Shown in pieces: positions 32,645 to 45,643 of a stretch of 64,000 bases of DNA. A program made the translations under genes and the position numbers. Position 1 is the first letter of the stretch. Each line of letters starts with the position of its first letter. This DNA comes from Biscogniauxia marginata. Its lineage: Eukaryota; Ascomycota; Sordariomycetes; Xylariales; Xylariaceae. The stretch spans positions 33,684 through 97,683 of the forward strand of contig MU404187.1 of the NCBI GenBank assembly GCA_022695795.1. The letters run 5' to 3'. Under the pieces are notes generated by a model. That model ran no database searches, was not told the DNA's origin, and saw nothing but the letters and a program-made list of their open reading frames with translations.

Positions 32645-35367
32645 TTTGATTTGTGTTCTGGTATATATATTGGGAAAAGTGTAACGACAGGTCGTTATCT
32701 TCTTCTTTACTTAGCGATAGGTATGGCTAAAAGGTGTACTTATAAAAGAATGGTGTAAATATGAGCTTGGGTTTCTCTCTGAGAAGCCTGGGCTATATAG
32801 AAGAAGATAAAGACGAATAAGTTATGTATATAGAAGGTATGTAAGGACTGGTGGCGTTTGGATCAGAGGAAACAATGATGAAGAGGAGGTATAATATATA
32901 GAACTCGGGGCCAGCGCCATGGATCGCCGCTTATCACATAACGAACTCTGATCATCCCCCCGCTTCGACACGTTCTGTATGATGGTTAGTATGATTTGCA
33001 ATATCATTACCAGCCCCCCGGAGATACCAAGAAAGACTGGCTACAAAGTAAGCAACCTTGAGGTTTGAGCACAAGAGATGGGATGAGAGAGAGGCAGGGC
33101 GCGGGCGCACATCGTCCCCACCACAGAAACGATCTCTGTATCGAAACGCGGCTACGCTAACCCTCTCGGCCTGTTGGAAAATCAACGGCCGGCGGTCGTC
33201 GAGATTCTCGTGGGCGTTCACGTAGCAACCGAAGGCCTATCAAACCGGACGTCCAGTATGACCGGCGACTAGTGGGGATGATCGGCATCTTGGCAGGTCA
33301 GAGGTCTTTTAAGATAAGAGCCGCGCTGCGGCGCACGACACGATTGGCGTTCCTCACGGACGAGGGATCGCCGTTGATCACTTGCAATAAAGTTGGTACA
33401 ATACCAAGCCAGCCGCCGTCGAGCGATTGATGGGTCGGTCTATCTTTTCCTAGGGTCACAAATCGGATCTCCCTCAGATCCTTCCTAACTAATGCCGGAC
33501 AGTTTATTTCTCATATTAGGACTATAAGCACGAAAAGACGAGACATTGGACCCATCGAAAAAAGAAACAAAAATAAAAAAGAAAGAAAGTCTTGATAGAT
33601 CGCATAGTAATTTTAATATAATGTTTGACAAACTGGGAAAACAAGACAGGCCCGGCTTCCACGACTCTACTGTATAGAGGAAGATCGTTATAAAGCTGCA
33701 ACTTGCAAAGTCTGGGGATGGGACAAGCGGTTCCACCACTCACTCTAATCTCGTCCCCCCTTATAAACTGGACCTCTGGCCAACTCAGCCCTGTACTGAT
33801 TTCCTCTGATAGGCCGAGGACAACACAGCACGCGATTAGACTTAAACCTCCACGACAACGAGCGCATCAGCTTTTGTGGCTCCCAAGCAGGGCGACCTCT
33901 CCTTACCTCCCTCCCCCAACCCTTTCCCATTTATCAAGTCGGTATGACTTTGTACAACGTGCTGCTGAAACTCGATATGTCGAGCCTTAAGTTTGGCCGA
34001 GACCGTCTTTAGGTGTACGAAAGAAAAAACAAAAACAAAAGACCCTTTTCTTTTCTTTTCTTATCTCGGATTACCGATGTAGGTAAGACGCTCCGGGATC
34101 AATCGATCGCGCGGTCGCAAACCTATACTACTCACGGTGTTCGTCGCGACAGCGCGCGCGGCGCAGCATAGCCGACCAGAAATGGATCATCGTGACGAAG
34201 TGATAGCGATGTAAAAAGAAATCCCGTCAACAGACTACCTAGTACCTGACGATCGCAGATGACATTCACCACCACGTGTGCCTATCTACCTAGTATGTAT
34301 CATACCATCTAACCCAGCCGCCTCCAAACCTAGGACAATACGCAAAGGGGCCATAGCTACTAGAATGACGTCGTACTTTCAATTACTGCACCTCCCACAT
34401 GTTGATTACCAAGTACCAGTAGAAATGAAGTTATGGGCGTCAAGTCAGTGCTGGCCCATGCAGATCGAGAATTCTGTGCCAGTCCGCTGGCGAGCAGATC
34501 AAGCATAAGCGATAACAAGATGGAGGCTCGAGGTCCTAGACGGCCTAGGTAGCCATCTCTTAAATTTCGCTAATGCGCCTCTGCTCGAAACGACGAAACT
34601 GCGATAGCGATATAGAGAGTTGTGTTGGAAATCCGTGGCAGTGCTTGGCTGCTGGCATTCTTAGCTGGCTGGGGAGGGCCGATCGGCGTTGTTTGAGGAC
34701 TTGGGCGATCCGGCCCCCTCACTATCCACATGGCTGCTTCAGAATCGTCCGAAGTTATGATGTGCATAGTATCGGACGAAGACTGTCTATTATTGGGGGT
34801 TTCCGTGGGGGTCGGATCCAGGAACTGATGAACTACTCTTGACATATGTACTGACCTATGCACGTGGGTACGAGTTTGCGATTGTAGAAGATCGATCATA
34901 GAACACTGACTTAATTAATAGCTGTGATAAGATCAACTCTGCGAATGAAGGTTGAGTTTCTGGTTCGACCTTGTCTGCACTCATGAAGATGCTCTTATAT
35001 ATGCCGGTATTATCTGGAGTTGTTAATACGATATTGCGGGTGCCATACTTTAAATGGAGTTTCATTCCTGGGCTTTCATCTGCTGCTGCTCCCTGAGCTG
35101 CCCTGTCCCATTCACTCGAGGGGCTACCCAACAGCTTAAACCACAGAAACAAGGCGGCTATTGGAATTCACCATTGCAGAGATCACTCACGGATATAGTA
35201 TGGGTTTGAATATGGAGTATGTTAATGGTCGAATTATGGAGCATGACTTTGCCTTGACAACATTGAGGTGGACATCTACTCATCCGAAGTGATACTAACA
35301 TAAATGTTACCTACATCATCAAAATACATACGACGACTGATTGACATCTCGTTTCCCACTATTAACA
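32645..35367. other. gene-poor intergenic stretch
   Basis: No confident gene. Two overlapping minus-strand frames at 34570-34899 and 34856-35152 have protein-like composition, but no compatible splice pair or family was found. CCCCC-rich and poly-purine patches occur near 33540-33590. Confidence 0.4.
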
Positions 35368-37331
35368 CTACGCTTGACAGCTCCAGTCCAAGTACTCCTG
35401 CGGGATCTCGGGCAGCGAGTCGGTCCCGTCCTGTATCACCATCCCCATCCCTCCCTGGAGATGACTCTGGACATGGCAGTGAAAGAACCAGACCCCCGGG
35501 TTGTCGCTCGGGCGTCTAAGCACCAGCCACGAGGCATCTATCGCCGACGCGGCCGTGGGGAACGTATCCCTCAGGGGCGGATCTACGAGGTTGAAGGCCT
35601 CGGGGATGTCCGCGACGGCCTCGTCGACGGACGACCAGTTGAACGCGCCGGAGCCCTGGCCGAGCACGTAGAAGTGCCGCCCGTGCACGTGGATCGGGTG
35701 CGGCGGCTGGCCCAGCGGCACCTCCATGATGTAGTCGACCCACGACGTGGAGGACGGCACGGTGATGGTGTGGTTGTCCTCGCGGCCGGGCTGCGGGCTG
35801 AAGAGCAGCGGAGACTGGTCCTCTTCGCTCGCGGGCAAGTGCGTTTCGTTGAAGGCCCAGAGGTTGCTGTTCCCGTCGACGAGCATCGTGAACTTGTACG
35901 TGGCGTCGGCGGACCGGGGGATCGGCGTCTTCTGGAACAGCCGGACGGCGTTCGGGTCGAAGAAGACCACGTCCGAGGTCAGGTTGACGCCGCGCTCGTT
36001 GATGTACGGCGCCGACGGCTCCTGCGTCTGCGTCGAGCCCTCCTCCTTGAAGTCGATTATCGACGTGCCGTACAGGATCTGCGGGTCGCTGATGGCTGAG
36101 ACACGGAGCGTGTACTTCTTGGGCTCGGTGAGCTTGACGAGCACCGTGTACCGCTGGCCGTTGGTGATGACGATCGAGTTGGCGGGCGAGGGCTCGACAT
36201 AGTTGGCATCGGCGGCCACAACCCACATTGTTAGCTCGTCGAGGGACACCTGGACCGTGTGCAGGCCGAATGTTCCGATCAGATCGAGCATTATCCATTT
36301 TTCTTCGTCACACTCCTTCTTCGTAACTTGGATGACATCTACTTGCCCCTCGGTTGGGCTGCACTCGTAGAATATGTCGTGCGGAATCTTCTCCAGATGA
36401 ACTGGAAGGGCGCTTGGACCAGTCACGGCTGCTGCGAGGACCTCGGGGGGCAAACAGCTTTACGGGGTCAGTGAGAAGGAGAGATTCTGTGAGCATATCA
36501 TTGGATTCAACTTACGACTTATCTGTGAGTTTAGCTCCACGTAGCACACTCAATAGAGCTGCCTGGCCAGGGGTCATCAAAGATGGCTGCTTCTCCGGTG
36601 GCACACAGTTGACGTTGCCCTTGCCATTGATGAGGATAGAGTCGAAACAAATGTGTTCGATCCGTGACTCCTGCGATATTTCCCACTCTTTGTCCGAGGT
36701 GATATGACGCCAGTCTGACAATACCATTGGTATCCTGATCTTTTCTGCCTGTTCGATAGCGTGTAAAGACACGGGGTCGTCCGTGATCACTCTATATGGT
36801 CTCTGCACTTCTGGCGCCGCATGGATTACAATCGGCCCGTATAGACCATCGTTGATTTGACTGTCCGAATGAGAGTGGTAGAAGAATGTACCATGCTGTG
36901 TTGCTTTCCATTTGTGCCTGAAGGAACAGCCAGGTTGGATATGATTCTGGGTCAAGCCAGGTACCCCATCTGACCAAGGGGTGCCTAGCATCTCAATACC
37001 TATAGTTACTCATTAGTATTCTGTAACTTGATTGAGAACTATTATTATAGAGCATACCATGATAATGAATTGACGAATTGTAAGGCGACTCGTTTCTAAC
37101 CAGGATGATCACATCTTCGCCTTCGTTCATCTCTAATAGGGGGCCTGGAAACTGTCCATTCACCTTAAACATTTCCCTCTCGTATCCGTCTGGGGCACCC
37201 TTCTCCCAAGTCAAGGTCAATTCAAAGTAGCGTGTATTTCCAGCGAGATGAGGAAGAGCACTAGAGACAGTGACCCTGATTAAGAAATGAAGCCCCCAGA
37301 ACAGGGCTGCCAAAGAGGTCAAAAAGCTCAT
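35368..37331 (-). CDS. secreted multicopper oxidase (laccase/ascorbate-oxidase type)
   Basis: Three exons: 37058-37331, 36516-36999 and 35368-36457, giving 615 residues; both introns are 58 bp. A signal peptide is followed by three cupredoxin-like domains. All four copper-ligand motifs are present: HYHG at about 88-91, HGTFFYHSH at about 127-135, HPIHVHG in the C-terminal domain, and HCHVQSH at about 579-585. The residue at the type-1 copper axial position (Cys+10) is Met. Multicopper oxidases oxidise phenols, ascorbate or metals while reducing oxygen to water; the substrate here is uncertain. The large third exon is very GC-rich while exons 1 and 2 are not. A neighbouring P450 or dehydrogenase does not adjoin it directly. 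Confidence 0.93.
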
Positions 37332-38691
37332 TTTTGGATCGCAGAATGACCGTACTAAGTGAGAGGCAAGAAGACTGCAGAAATCAGCAGGACCATATAT
37401 ATCTCTCGCCTGAGAATCGTCAAGGCTAGCATAAACAATGGCGATCAGCCTCTCGACTGCACGTGGCAGCCCGATAGCCCAAGAACATGTCGTAGCTGAG
37501 CTGCCATCTCCACAAAGGATCGACAAGATCTGAATCGACTGAAGATGTTTGGTTGGTTCGCACAAAAGCAACTGGTCGAGTTTAATGAGACAAGAACTGG
37601 CGGGTCTAACGAGGCTGCTCCCCGTGCCTCACACACCGAGAAAACCAAAAATAAAACAGGGGCGGAATGAACCACTGATGATATCCCATATTTCAACGAG
37701 CATAGCCTATCCGAGTTGCAAGGGCTGAGTCCAGCTCGATCACTTCCCATTAAAAGAGTGATAATCTGTACCGCGTGAGTATCCGTTGATCTCGCAGCAT
37801 CCCCCGCCCCCCTATTGCCTTGCGCCCAGGACGAACATGGGTTTGATTGATCGTGAGTGCAGTATGACTAGCGACAGCCCCTAGAGCCTGCTTGGGGTGG
37901 AATTATACGCACGTCAGCACTATTACTTTCGCGAATCAAGAGGAAGTACGGTCCAGGTGGCCATTCCCTTCTAGGATAAGTTTCTGAAATAGTAACAGGA
38001 TGCAGCTGGTTAGAAATAGTAACATGTCGATACGCCACAATAGCCTGCCGTTACTTCATCACACCGACCAGAGCTGCATAGATAAAAGTACCCCCTTATT
38101 CTTATTTTAACTTATTGCGTAGCTATAGCCTTTCACATCACCGTACCTTTTGTCACACGGATGGACACCTGTAGGCTCTGCCAAGACCGGTTGTTCATGA
38201 ACCAGATTACAATTGGAGATAGATAATGATGCTGGATTCAATGGTACCAACGTGCATAGGATGAGAAATGCCCCAGGCAGAAGATTGTGTATAAATAGGC
38301 AGAGGATTTTGATGGTGTCGAGGCTTGATCTTACTGTGAAAGTATTCGGATTTTTGTTGTTATAGGAGAGACAATGCAACGTGACCTTATTTGGTGAGAA
38401 ATATATATACATGGTGGAAAGAGCCCCTGTAGATCTGGTTAGAGGATCTAGTATCTAAGATATAACTTGTTGCATCGAACGACTAATACTGTGAATACCT
38501 CATTGAAGCTAAGGAAATAGTGTTTCTGTGCGTCTCGTTTCTTGAAAGTAAGTATCATGATGTAAGTGGGAGTTCGTATCCACCACCGTTGCATGTTATG
38601 GTACATGGATGAAAGCTTCATGAAGAAGTTTAGGACCAGATATACAATTCCGTTTCATGATTCATGTCTACACGTGCATTCATCCTTTAGT
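37332..38691. other. intergenic, includes multicopper oxidase promoter
   Basis: No supported gene. Short minus-strand frames at 37445-37750 and 38107-38412 show no motifs. The part next to 37332 should hold the oxidase promoter and 5' leader. Confidence 0.4.
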
Positions 38692-40274
38692 TCACCTAAC
38701 TTCTCCAGCCAGTCGGAACGGGAGACCTTGAGAGGCCAAACGTCGTCTTGCTTTCTGTTGACGAACTGTGACCACTTCTGTCTTCGCTGGAATAACAAAC
38801 TCCGAGTATTGGTTATTGGACAGGCGAAATGGTAACTCCGGCCCGTAGCTGATGAGAAGGACCTTGACTCGTGTGGTCATACAGTGCTCGTTGAGCTTCG
38901 TGAAAAAGTCGAGGAATGACGACAGCCAAGAGAAGCTGTCTAGCGAGCAGAGATCTCTATCTAGCATCTCAAGATCTATAACAAGATAGATCTGTCTGCC
39001 GATCGCTGATAGTACGGCCTCTAAGTTTTGGAACCATTCCTTTTCCGACCGAGCGCTGTGAACCCGGGCACAACTGAGGGACATTGACTTCTCAGTCTGT
39101 ATGCTCTGGCTGACATGTAGCGCCTGTCGAACAAGGTACGCTAGAAGGTCGACAGACGATATCGCCGTGGACGGCGAGTTCTCTTGAGTAACCCTCAATG
39201 CTAGTAGTACCGGAACCTGGGAAGAATTCAGCTGCTCGATCACATCGACACAGAAATTCCGCAGGCTGAAGCGCGATTGAAAATTTCCCATGATGATGCA
39301 AATATCGGACTCCTGGGATGCGAACCACTTCCGCAGCTTGGGTGAATGCCAGAAGCGGTCCGAGAGAGGTCTGAAAGAGTTGTGCGACCGCCTGGATCGA
39401 AGATTCCGGTGGTATTGGAAAGCTTTCATAGGATCCCAGATAGGAAGCTCTGTGATTGAGCCCATGATCTGAGAGAACTGCAAGTCTGTAAGGATGTCGT
39501 TCGTATTGACCAATGAGGTAGATTGCACTGTCATGATCAGCAATGAAGGGGTACAAGCCTTCTTGGGTAGACTTACACGCCATCGCAGCACTTATCTTTT
39601 CTACTTTTGCATCCATTCGATCCAGCTTGTCGTCCAGTTTGGCGCTCAATTGACCAAGTTTTTCCTCCAGTTGTTCATGGATATCTCGAATCTCGGCTTG
39701 TTGACCCGACGAAGCTAGATTCTGGATCCGTCGGGAGCACCGTGATATGTCATCCAACAGGTCATTGTAACGTAGCTCAACAGGTCTGGTTATGCTGTGG
39801 AGCATATGTTTTAGAGTCCCCTCTTCGTACCAGTCATGAGCTCGAACCAGGAACTTGAGTATGGCTGCATAGAGGTCCGCCACTGCTGTCCCCATTTGTT
39901 CTGTGGGGTATAGGATCGTTGAAAGCTGGACTTGTGGAAGTGCGTCCGCAATTTGTGTGAGAGCTTGAGCCAGAGTGGTGGTGGTCTTCTCATGATTTAT
40001 TACTCCCTGCGTAGGCAGATTAGTGTCATCGACCATATACACATAACGAGCAGCGTGAAGAAAGTCGTTGCATACGTACAGTGAATAAAAACTTCATTGC
40101 CCCCCAAGCAAGAGACACATATTCCGGATGGTGTTGGACAAGCACATCCATAATATTTCCATAGAACTTGACCCTCTGAGAAAATCTGTGAAGCCACAAT
40201 CTAGCTGTTGAATGCTTTCGGTGGGCTTCGTATTTCTCCATAGATTGAGCCACTACAAGCTGTACATCTTCCAT
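38692..40274 (-). CDS. DUF7708 domain protein, apparently N-terminally interrupted
   Basis: Three exons from the ATG at 40274: 40080-40274, 39577-40006 and 38692-39527, giving 486 residues. The N-terminal part (KHSTARLWLHRFSQR, VLVQHHPEYVSLAWGAMKFL, GVINHEK, LPQVQLSTILYPTEQM) matches the DUF7708 domain found at the N terminus of fungal NLR-like and related proteins. A coiled-coil-like stretch (LEEKLGQLSAKLDDKLDRMDAK) follows, then a C-terminal domain ending in FVIPA. No Walker A motif is present, so this is not a complete NACHT protein. The same frame continues upstream beyond a TAG at 40305-40307 to an ATG at 40466; see that entry. The next gene upstream, an AAA ATPase, is divergent. Confidence 0.75.
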
Positions 40275-40466
40275 GACATTCGTTGAGCTAAGCAAGCTGG
40301 GATTCTAGCCATGCTGGCTCACACTGTGGAAAATTTTCTGACTTGCCTCTTGAAAAGCTTTCTCTATGATACTAACGGGAGAACTGGGGGAAAGGTGTAA
40401 GTAGAGTCCAACAGACTTGTAACGCTTCTTTCTCCAATTATTGAGATAGGGATACAAACCTTCCAT
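40275..40466 (-). pseudogene. upstream part of the DUF7708 frame, separated by TAG
   Basis: From the ATG at 40464-40466 a 53-codon frame runs to TAG at 40305-40307, then continues in the same frame into the DUF7708 gene. The segment PVSIIEKAFQEASQKIF resembles the helix that normally precedes DUF7708. This suggests either a premature stop (for example TGG to TAG) that truncates the protein, or an unmodelled splice. The only splice pair I found would give an intron of about 35 bp and breaks the frame. Confidence 0.45.
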
Positions 40467-41187
40467 CGTTAACCTTTTTTGGCCTGTACCAATCTTGTAA
40501 GCTAGACATAATGTATTGGTCTCAAGTCATTGTTTGAGATCCCGCGTTAACAACGTGTTAGTAATTCAATCCATTTCAGTCCAGCGGTTATTTAAGATGC
40601 TGATCTGGTAGACACGAGACTACCTCTATGGCAAAGTCTTCTGAAAGCTCACAGTTCTAAGCAGTAACTCGAATATTCAAACCTGAGAAGCGGAAGTAGG
40701 AAGAAAGAACGCCGACTTGGCTGTTGACAAGGTGTGAAAAGTGGCTGCCTATGTTTCTTATGCCGTCAGATCTGTCGTGTCGGATGGATGAGGGGAAGAG
40801 ACGGTTTTCAGCTGACGCATTTCATCGCTCTCCTGATTGGTGATTCTAGCAAGAATCCGGCAGCGAAACCTCGTCTGCCCAATTGTATGTTTGGATAAGG
40901 CTCACTTGCCATGGGACTAAATCTGCCTTGGGGGCCAAATCTCCCTAGGACTACCACCCACCTTCTCCTTGTAATGCGTGGTCGGCGTGGCTGTACAGCT
41001 ATGCCCATGGTTATTGGTCTCTTGCCATCTGCTGTCATGGGTGCATGGATTACTTCCATGAGGTCTGGAACCATCTCCCAGGCTTGTTGTAGGCCGAGGT
41101 TTAAAAGATTATACCTTACCTCTGCCACAAAATTGGACTGATTCCTACAACACTTCGTTACCATACACCCGGCCAATTTCTCTGTGA
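40467..41187. promoter_or_regulatory. intergenic between divergent DUF7708 and AAA genes
   Basis: Head-to-head spacing of about 720 bp. A 122-codon minus frame (40808-41176) and its plus-strand mirror show no motif and are not accepted as genes. The region presumably holds both promoters. Confidence 0.4.
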
Positions 41188-44100
41188 ATGGATGCGCCTT
41201 CTATAGCGGAAGCACCACCTGGCAAGCCACCTCTCCCACGAATATCCAAACTGCCATTTAATTTTTCTAAACGGTTGGAAATCCAACAGTCAAACCTAGA
41301 CTTCCTCGGCGACCGGGTCGCATCTTCGGCATCCTCGGCATCCACTCCATCTGGAATTGAAATTCACTGGCATAGCTCAGATGCGTCTGACAGTGAAGAC
41401 GAAAGTGAAGCCCTGGACATCGTAGGACGACTACTCAGTATTGATTCAGATTCAGAAGCCAGCTACGACTCCGCGCACGACTCTGACGACGAAGGCTTAG
41501 AGGCTGAAGTATATGATAAACGGGGGACTCGCCTTACAAAAATTGTTCGCGAAGCTACAAGTCACTTCTGCAGAGTTACCACCGACAAGCTTTCATCTCG
41601 CGTTTTCACTCTTTCTCTACGAACCGCAGATCTTCTGTATGAACAGATTGACCGATTTTTTTCGAAGTTGCGAGAAGAAATCTACCTCTCCATTTCTGTA
41701 ATTGAAAATCGACGCAAATACGACTTACGGCAGTCACTTTTGGACTTTGCTGAATCGGAAGAGCAGAGCGTTAGGGACACGATAGAGAAGCGTCTATTTG
41801 ACGACTTGGATACTAACTCAACAAACTCATCGGCATCAAGTGTTAAGAGAGACGACCCTGACAAGTTGGGACCCGAGAATGTTGTAGCGGATCAGAGACA
41901 ACACGACGACTTTGAAAAGCCGCCTGGCACTGACCCGAATCAACGCCCAGAGCAAATTGGGGGACAGGAAGCCCACGAAAACGGCAATATTGAAACAAGC
42001 GAGGGAATCGGGACGAAGAAGAAGCATCGAGTTTGGAACCATTTGACTATCTCACGAGATCAGACGGCTGCAAGTGATTTCGCCAAAGAGCTCTTGTTGA
42101 TCCTTCGTTCTTCGAAATTACATCGTCACATTGATGAAGACGAGAATCGACACAACGACGCTTCAGCAGAACATTTCATATCGCTCGCCTCAATATCCCA
42201 TCCTCATACAACGAAGGCATTTCTACCTTATCAGGTGGACGGTCTACGACAGCAACAGCCAAACGGGACTTTGCTAGAACAACAACGGCTGAGATTGAAT
42301 TTGATGCGACAGAAAGCATCTGCGAACACCCATACACACTCCTCTGGATACCCCTTACCAAATTCTGCCATATCTTCAAGTTATTTGCATACTGACATGG
42401 ACTTCAACAATACCAAGGTTGGTTTAAAAACGCCATCATCTAGTGATCTGTCACAAAGAGTGAATGCGGATCGCAATGCCATAGAGGACGGCCCAGGTGA
42501 CGAGAGCTCTATGGGCCATCTCATGGGTCGTATAGCCTTGTTAGAGGCTGAAAACAATGAATTTAAGGAAGCACAGAAGGATACTGCAAGGTCAGAGACG
42601 TTATATTTCATCCAAATCGACGCAAGGAGGAACTATGCCACGTACCTAGACGAACCAACGTGGGCAATTGGTCCAAGGGGCGAGGCAGTCTTGAAAGCTC
42701 ACTTTCCAATTCATGACATCTCTGGATATTTAAACCAGAAGCACGATGTTGCATTCGTCATTTTGAAATTCTACGACTGGGGTCAACAGGGAAAAATTGC
42801 TCAAAAGGCCTTCCGTGATAAGAAGGCTCTTCCTCGCCCCCAGTCATCTGCCCAAACGATTCGACTTCAATCCCACGATATGATTGAAGCCGCCGAGGAA
42901 TTTTTCGCGAAACAGCCAAAGTTCCTTGAAGAATTTCCAGGCTTCAATATCAGGGGTAATCTCGAGGCTCCATACTTGTTCTGGTATCACTATAGATCAC
43001 CAGAAGCGTTTGAGGGCTTGAGCGTCATTCACAAAAAAATGATGACATTACTCACGTCCTGGATTGATGAGAATTACGGAGGTCTATATGCTAGAGTAGA
43101 AAGCCAATTGAAGAGGGGTGTCATATCAGCTGAGACGATGGCTTTTCTGGTCAAGCCAGGAGATGTTTTACTATGGAAAGAGAAGCGAGACACAATGGCC
43201 GTCATTGCCAGGTCGTGGCCTGTCAGCAGAACCCCCCCGCCACTAAAGTCGCTCGATAAGAAAACGGACTGGAGAAAGAGCTCCAATACTACAGAAGACG
43301 CCCCAACGTGGAAGTGGTCGGTTAGCGCTTGGCAATACGACTACGATGGATCGTTCTTCCGCAAGAAGCGTTCCATGGAGATACAGATGCAGTCAGAGTC
43401 TTTTGAGGAAGAGATTCCTATTCAAAAACTCACAATTTATCCCCTCAAGTATGCCGGCGAAGACATCAAATCGACGCTAGAAGCGCGGGGCAAGACTTTC
43501 TGGAGCTGCCGGTTCCAAAGGCTTGTTTCGTACAAGGACGATAGGAGTGTGTATGGAGTAAGTTACATCTCTGCCTTAGCATCCAATGTGTAGTGGTCAT
43601 TTTAAACTAACAGACGCCCAGAGTGGTGAACGATTCATGATAGATTTCCATACATACGAGCAGCTTCACTCAGATTCTTGGAGTTTCAAGAAATCATATC
43701 CTAGTATAGATGACCCAGAATGTGAGCGAATGGATGCTTCGATGATGTCTTCCGACGAGCCGCCGCCAGTGCCGGAAATATATGTGTTTCCGAAAACGAT
43801 CGTGGGGTACAATTTGAGAAACAAGAAATGGGGTGAGTTGATGGTGATCAGTTCTGCTGAAGCTATAAAATTAAGGAGGTTCTCTAACATTGCCTAGTTG
43901 ACCTTGAAGTTGATCTAATTCAAGACGTCTCTTGGAACAAGAAGTCTTTCGAGCATCTCGTCGTCGACATCGAAACCAAAGATCTCGTTCAAGCTTTGGT
44001 TACCAACCAGATAGAGAGGGAACAGAGTACTGATATCATCGACCGTAAAGGGAACGGGCTCATAATTCTCCTCCATGGGGGACCGGGCACAGGGAAGACC

Positions 44101-44805
44101 TTCACCGCTGAGAGTGTCGCCGAGATGTGTGAAAAGCCCCTCTTCCGTGTCACCTGTGGTGACATTGGTACCAAGCCCGAAGATGTCGAGAAGTATCTAG
44201 AATCTGTATTGCACCTCGGCAAGAGTTGGGGTTGTGTGGTTCTCCTCGACGAAGCCGATGTGTTTCTGGAACAGCGGACACTAACTGATCTCGAACGAAA
44301 CGCCCTCGTTTCCGTATTCCTGCGGGTTCTCGAGTACTACGAAGGCATCTTGATCTTGACCTCGAATCGAGTCGGAACCTTCGACGAAGCCTTTAAGTCG
44401 CGAATCCAGCTGTCTCTACATTATGAGAACCTAACTAAGGGCCAGCGAAGCAAGATTTGGAGGAACTTCCTCAACAGACTCAAAGATCTGGATGGCGATC
44501 TCTCGCGTGGCTTGCCAAGGACGAACTCGGGGCTCCAGCAGCGAAAACCCATGGACCCCACGGGAATCGACTTTGAGGATGTAGAGTGCTACCTGAGCGA
44601 CCTGGCCGAGTTCGAGATGAACGGCCGCCAGATCAGGAACGCGATCACGACGGCGCGTCAGCTAGCCAAGTTCAAGGACGAACCGATGTCATATCACCAC
44701 CTCAAGCACGTCATCACTGTTTCTAGCAAATTTGACGCGTACTTGAAGACTGTGCAGGAGGGCTTCTCGGATGACCAGGTTGCAAGGGGCGATGGTATCA
44801 GGTAG
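41188..44805 (+). CDS. AAA ATPase with long N-terminal region (DUF7025-type)
   Basis: Three exons: 41188-43557, 43622-43832 and 43898-44805, giving 1162 residues. The C-terminal AAA module has Walker A HGGPGTGKT at about 921-928, Walker B VVLLDEAD, and a sensor-1 region LILTSNR, followed by an alpha-helical lid. The middle region (about 480-880), including GDVLLWKEK, WSVSAWQYDYDG and IPIQKL, resembles the DUF7025 region that precedes the ATPase in this expanded fungal family. The first 450 residues are low complexity, acidic and Ser-rich and probably disordered. Known members are presumed ATP-driven remodelling or unfolding factors; the client is unknown. The intron 1 acceptor is taken at CGCCCAG (43621) to keep phase. 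The gene is divergent from the DUF7708 gene. Confidence 0.9.
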
Positions 44806-45643
44806 AGACAGAGTGGCTATACGCTATAAGTAGCAACTTTCAAACTATTTTATGAAGGGTACACGACTATCCTGGATATGGTATTTGTCTTCATGCGTTA
44901 GTTACTATCAGGGTGTTAGGGGCCTTAAGAGACAAACTCAAGACTAGCGGTTTTGGAAAGGACAAAATCCACAGTAGATTTGATATATAAGAGCTGTGCC
45001 GGTACCGAAGGGACTGCGAGGGCTTCTCTAACGATTATTCTTAGTCTAATAGTGGCCATATACGTCTATCACTATTAGTCTGTTGTGCGCTTATGCAGTC
45101 CTCTGACACAGGGACCTAACAGATAGTAGTCTGTCAATATTCTATTTCGCATTCTCTTTACTTATGTTCTCATTCTGTGGTATATTACATATGCAAAAAG
45201 CAGCGGTAAAGATATATCACTCCCTTACAGTTGGTACCGAGGCTATCATGCCGAGTTTGGGCACATAAAAACATCCGCAACCTTCGAGTAAACACCCACT
45301 CTGTATAGGGGGTATACAGGTCACGGGATAGGGATTGAGAGAAGTATAGGTGATGCAGGTTATTATAAAACAAAGGAACAAAGGTACAGTAAGTGTATAG
45401 CGAAAATCTAAATAAACAGACAGAATTCTTTCGAAACAAGGACATTGTTCGGTAGGGAATACTGTTCATCTTGAATCGTGTATATATACGCCGGCGACTG
45501 CTCGACAGGTAGAATAGACCTACTCACCACAGGCTTTCTATGCCATTGAAACATAACAAGACTTCAAAACTTCTAATATCGTGAGTACACCACCACAACA
45601 CCACCCACCGACTTCCATATTTACTCTCCCAATAAGAGCAAGT
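44806..45643. other. intergenic
   Basis: No supported gene. Contains the 3' UTR of the AAA gene and, near 45481-45643, a TATATATACG element and an ACCACC/AACACC run before the next start. Confidence 0.4.

Noticed and set aside
34570..35152. Two overlapping minus-strand frames as a spliced gene
   Set aside because: Composition is plausible, but no donor/acceptor pair with matching phase and a realistic intron length was found.
35341..36298. Open frames of about 250 codons on both strands within the multicopper oxidase exon 3
   Set aside because: Shadows of the GC-rich exon; composition dominated by Arg/Val/Gly and no family motifs.
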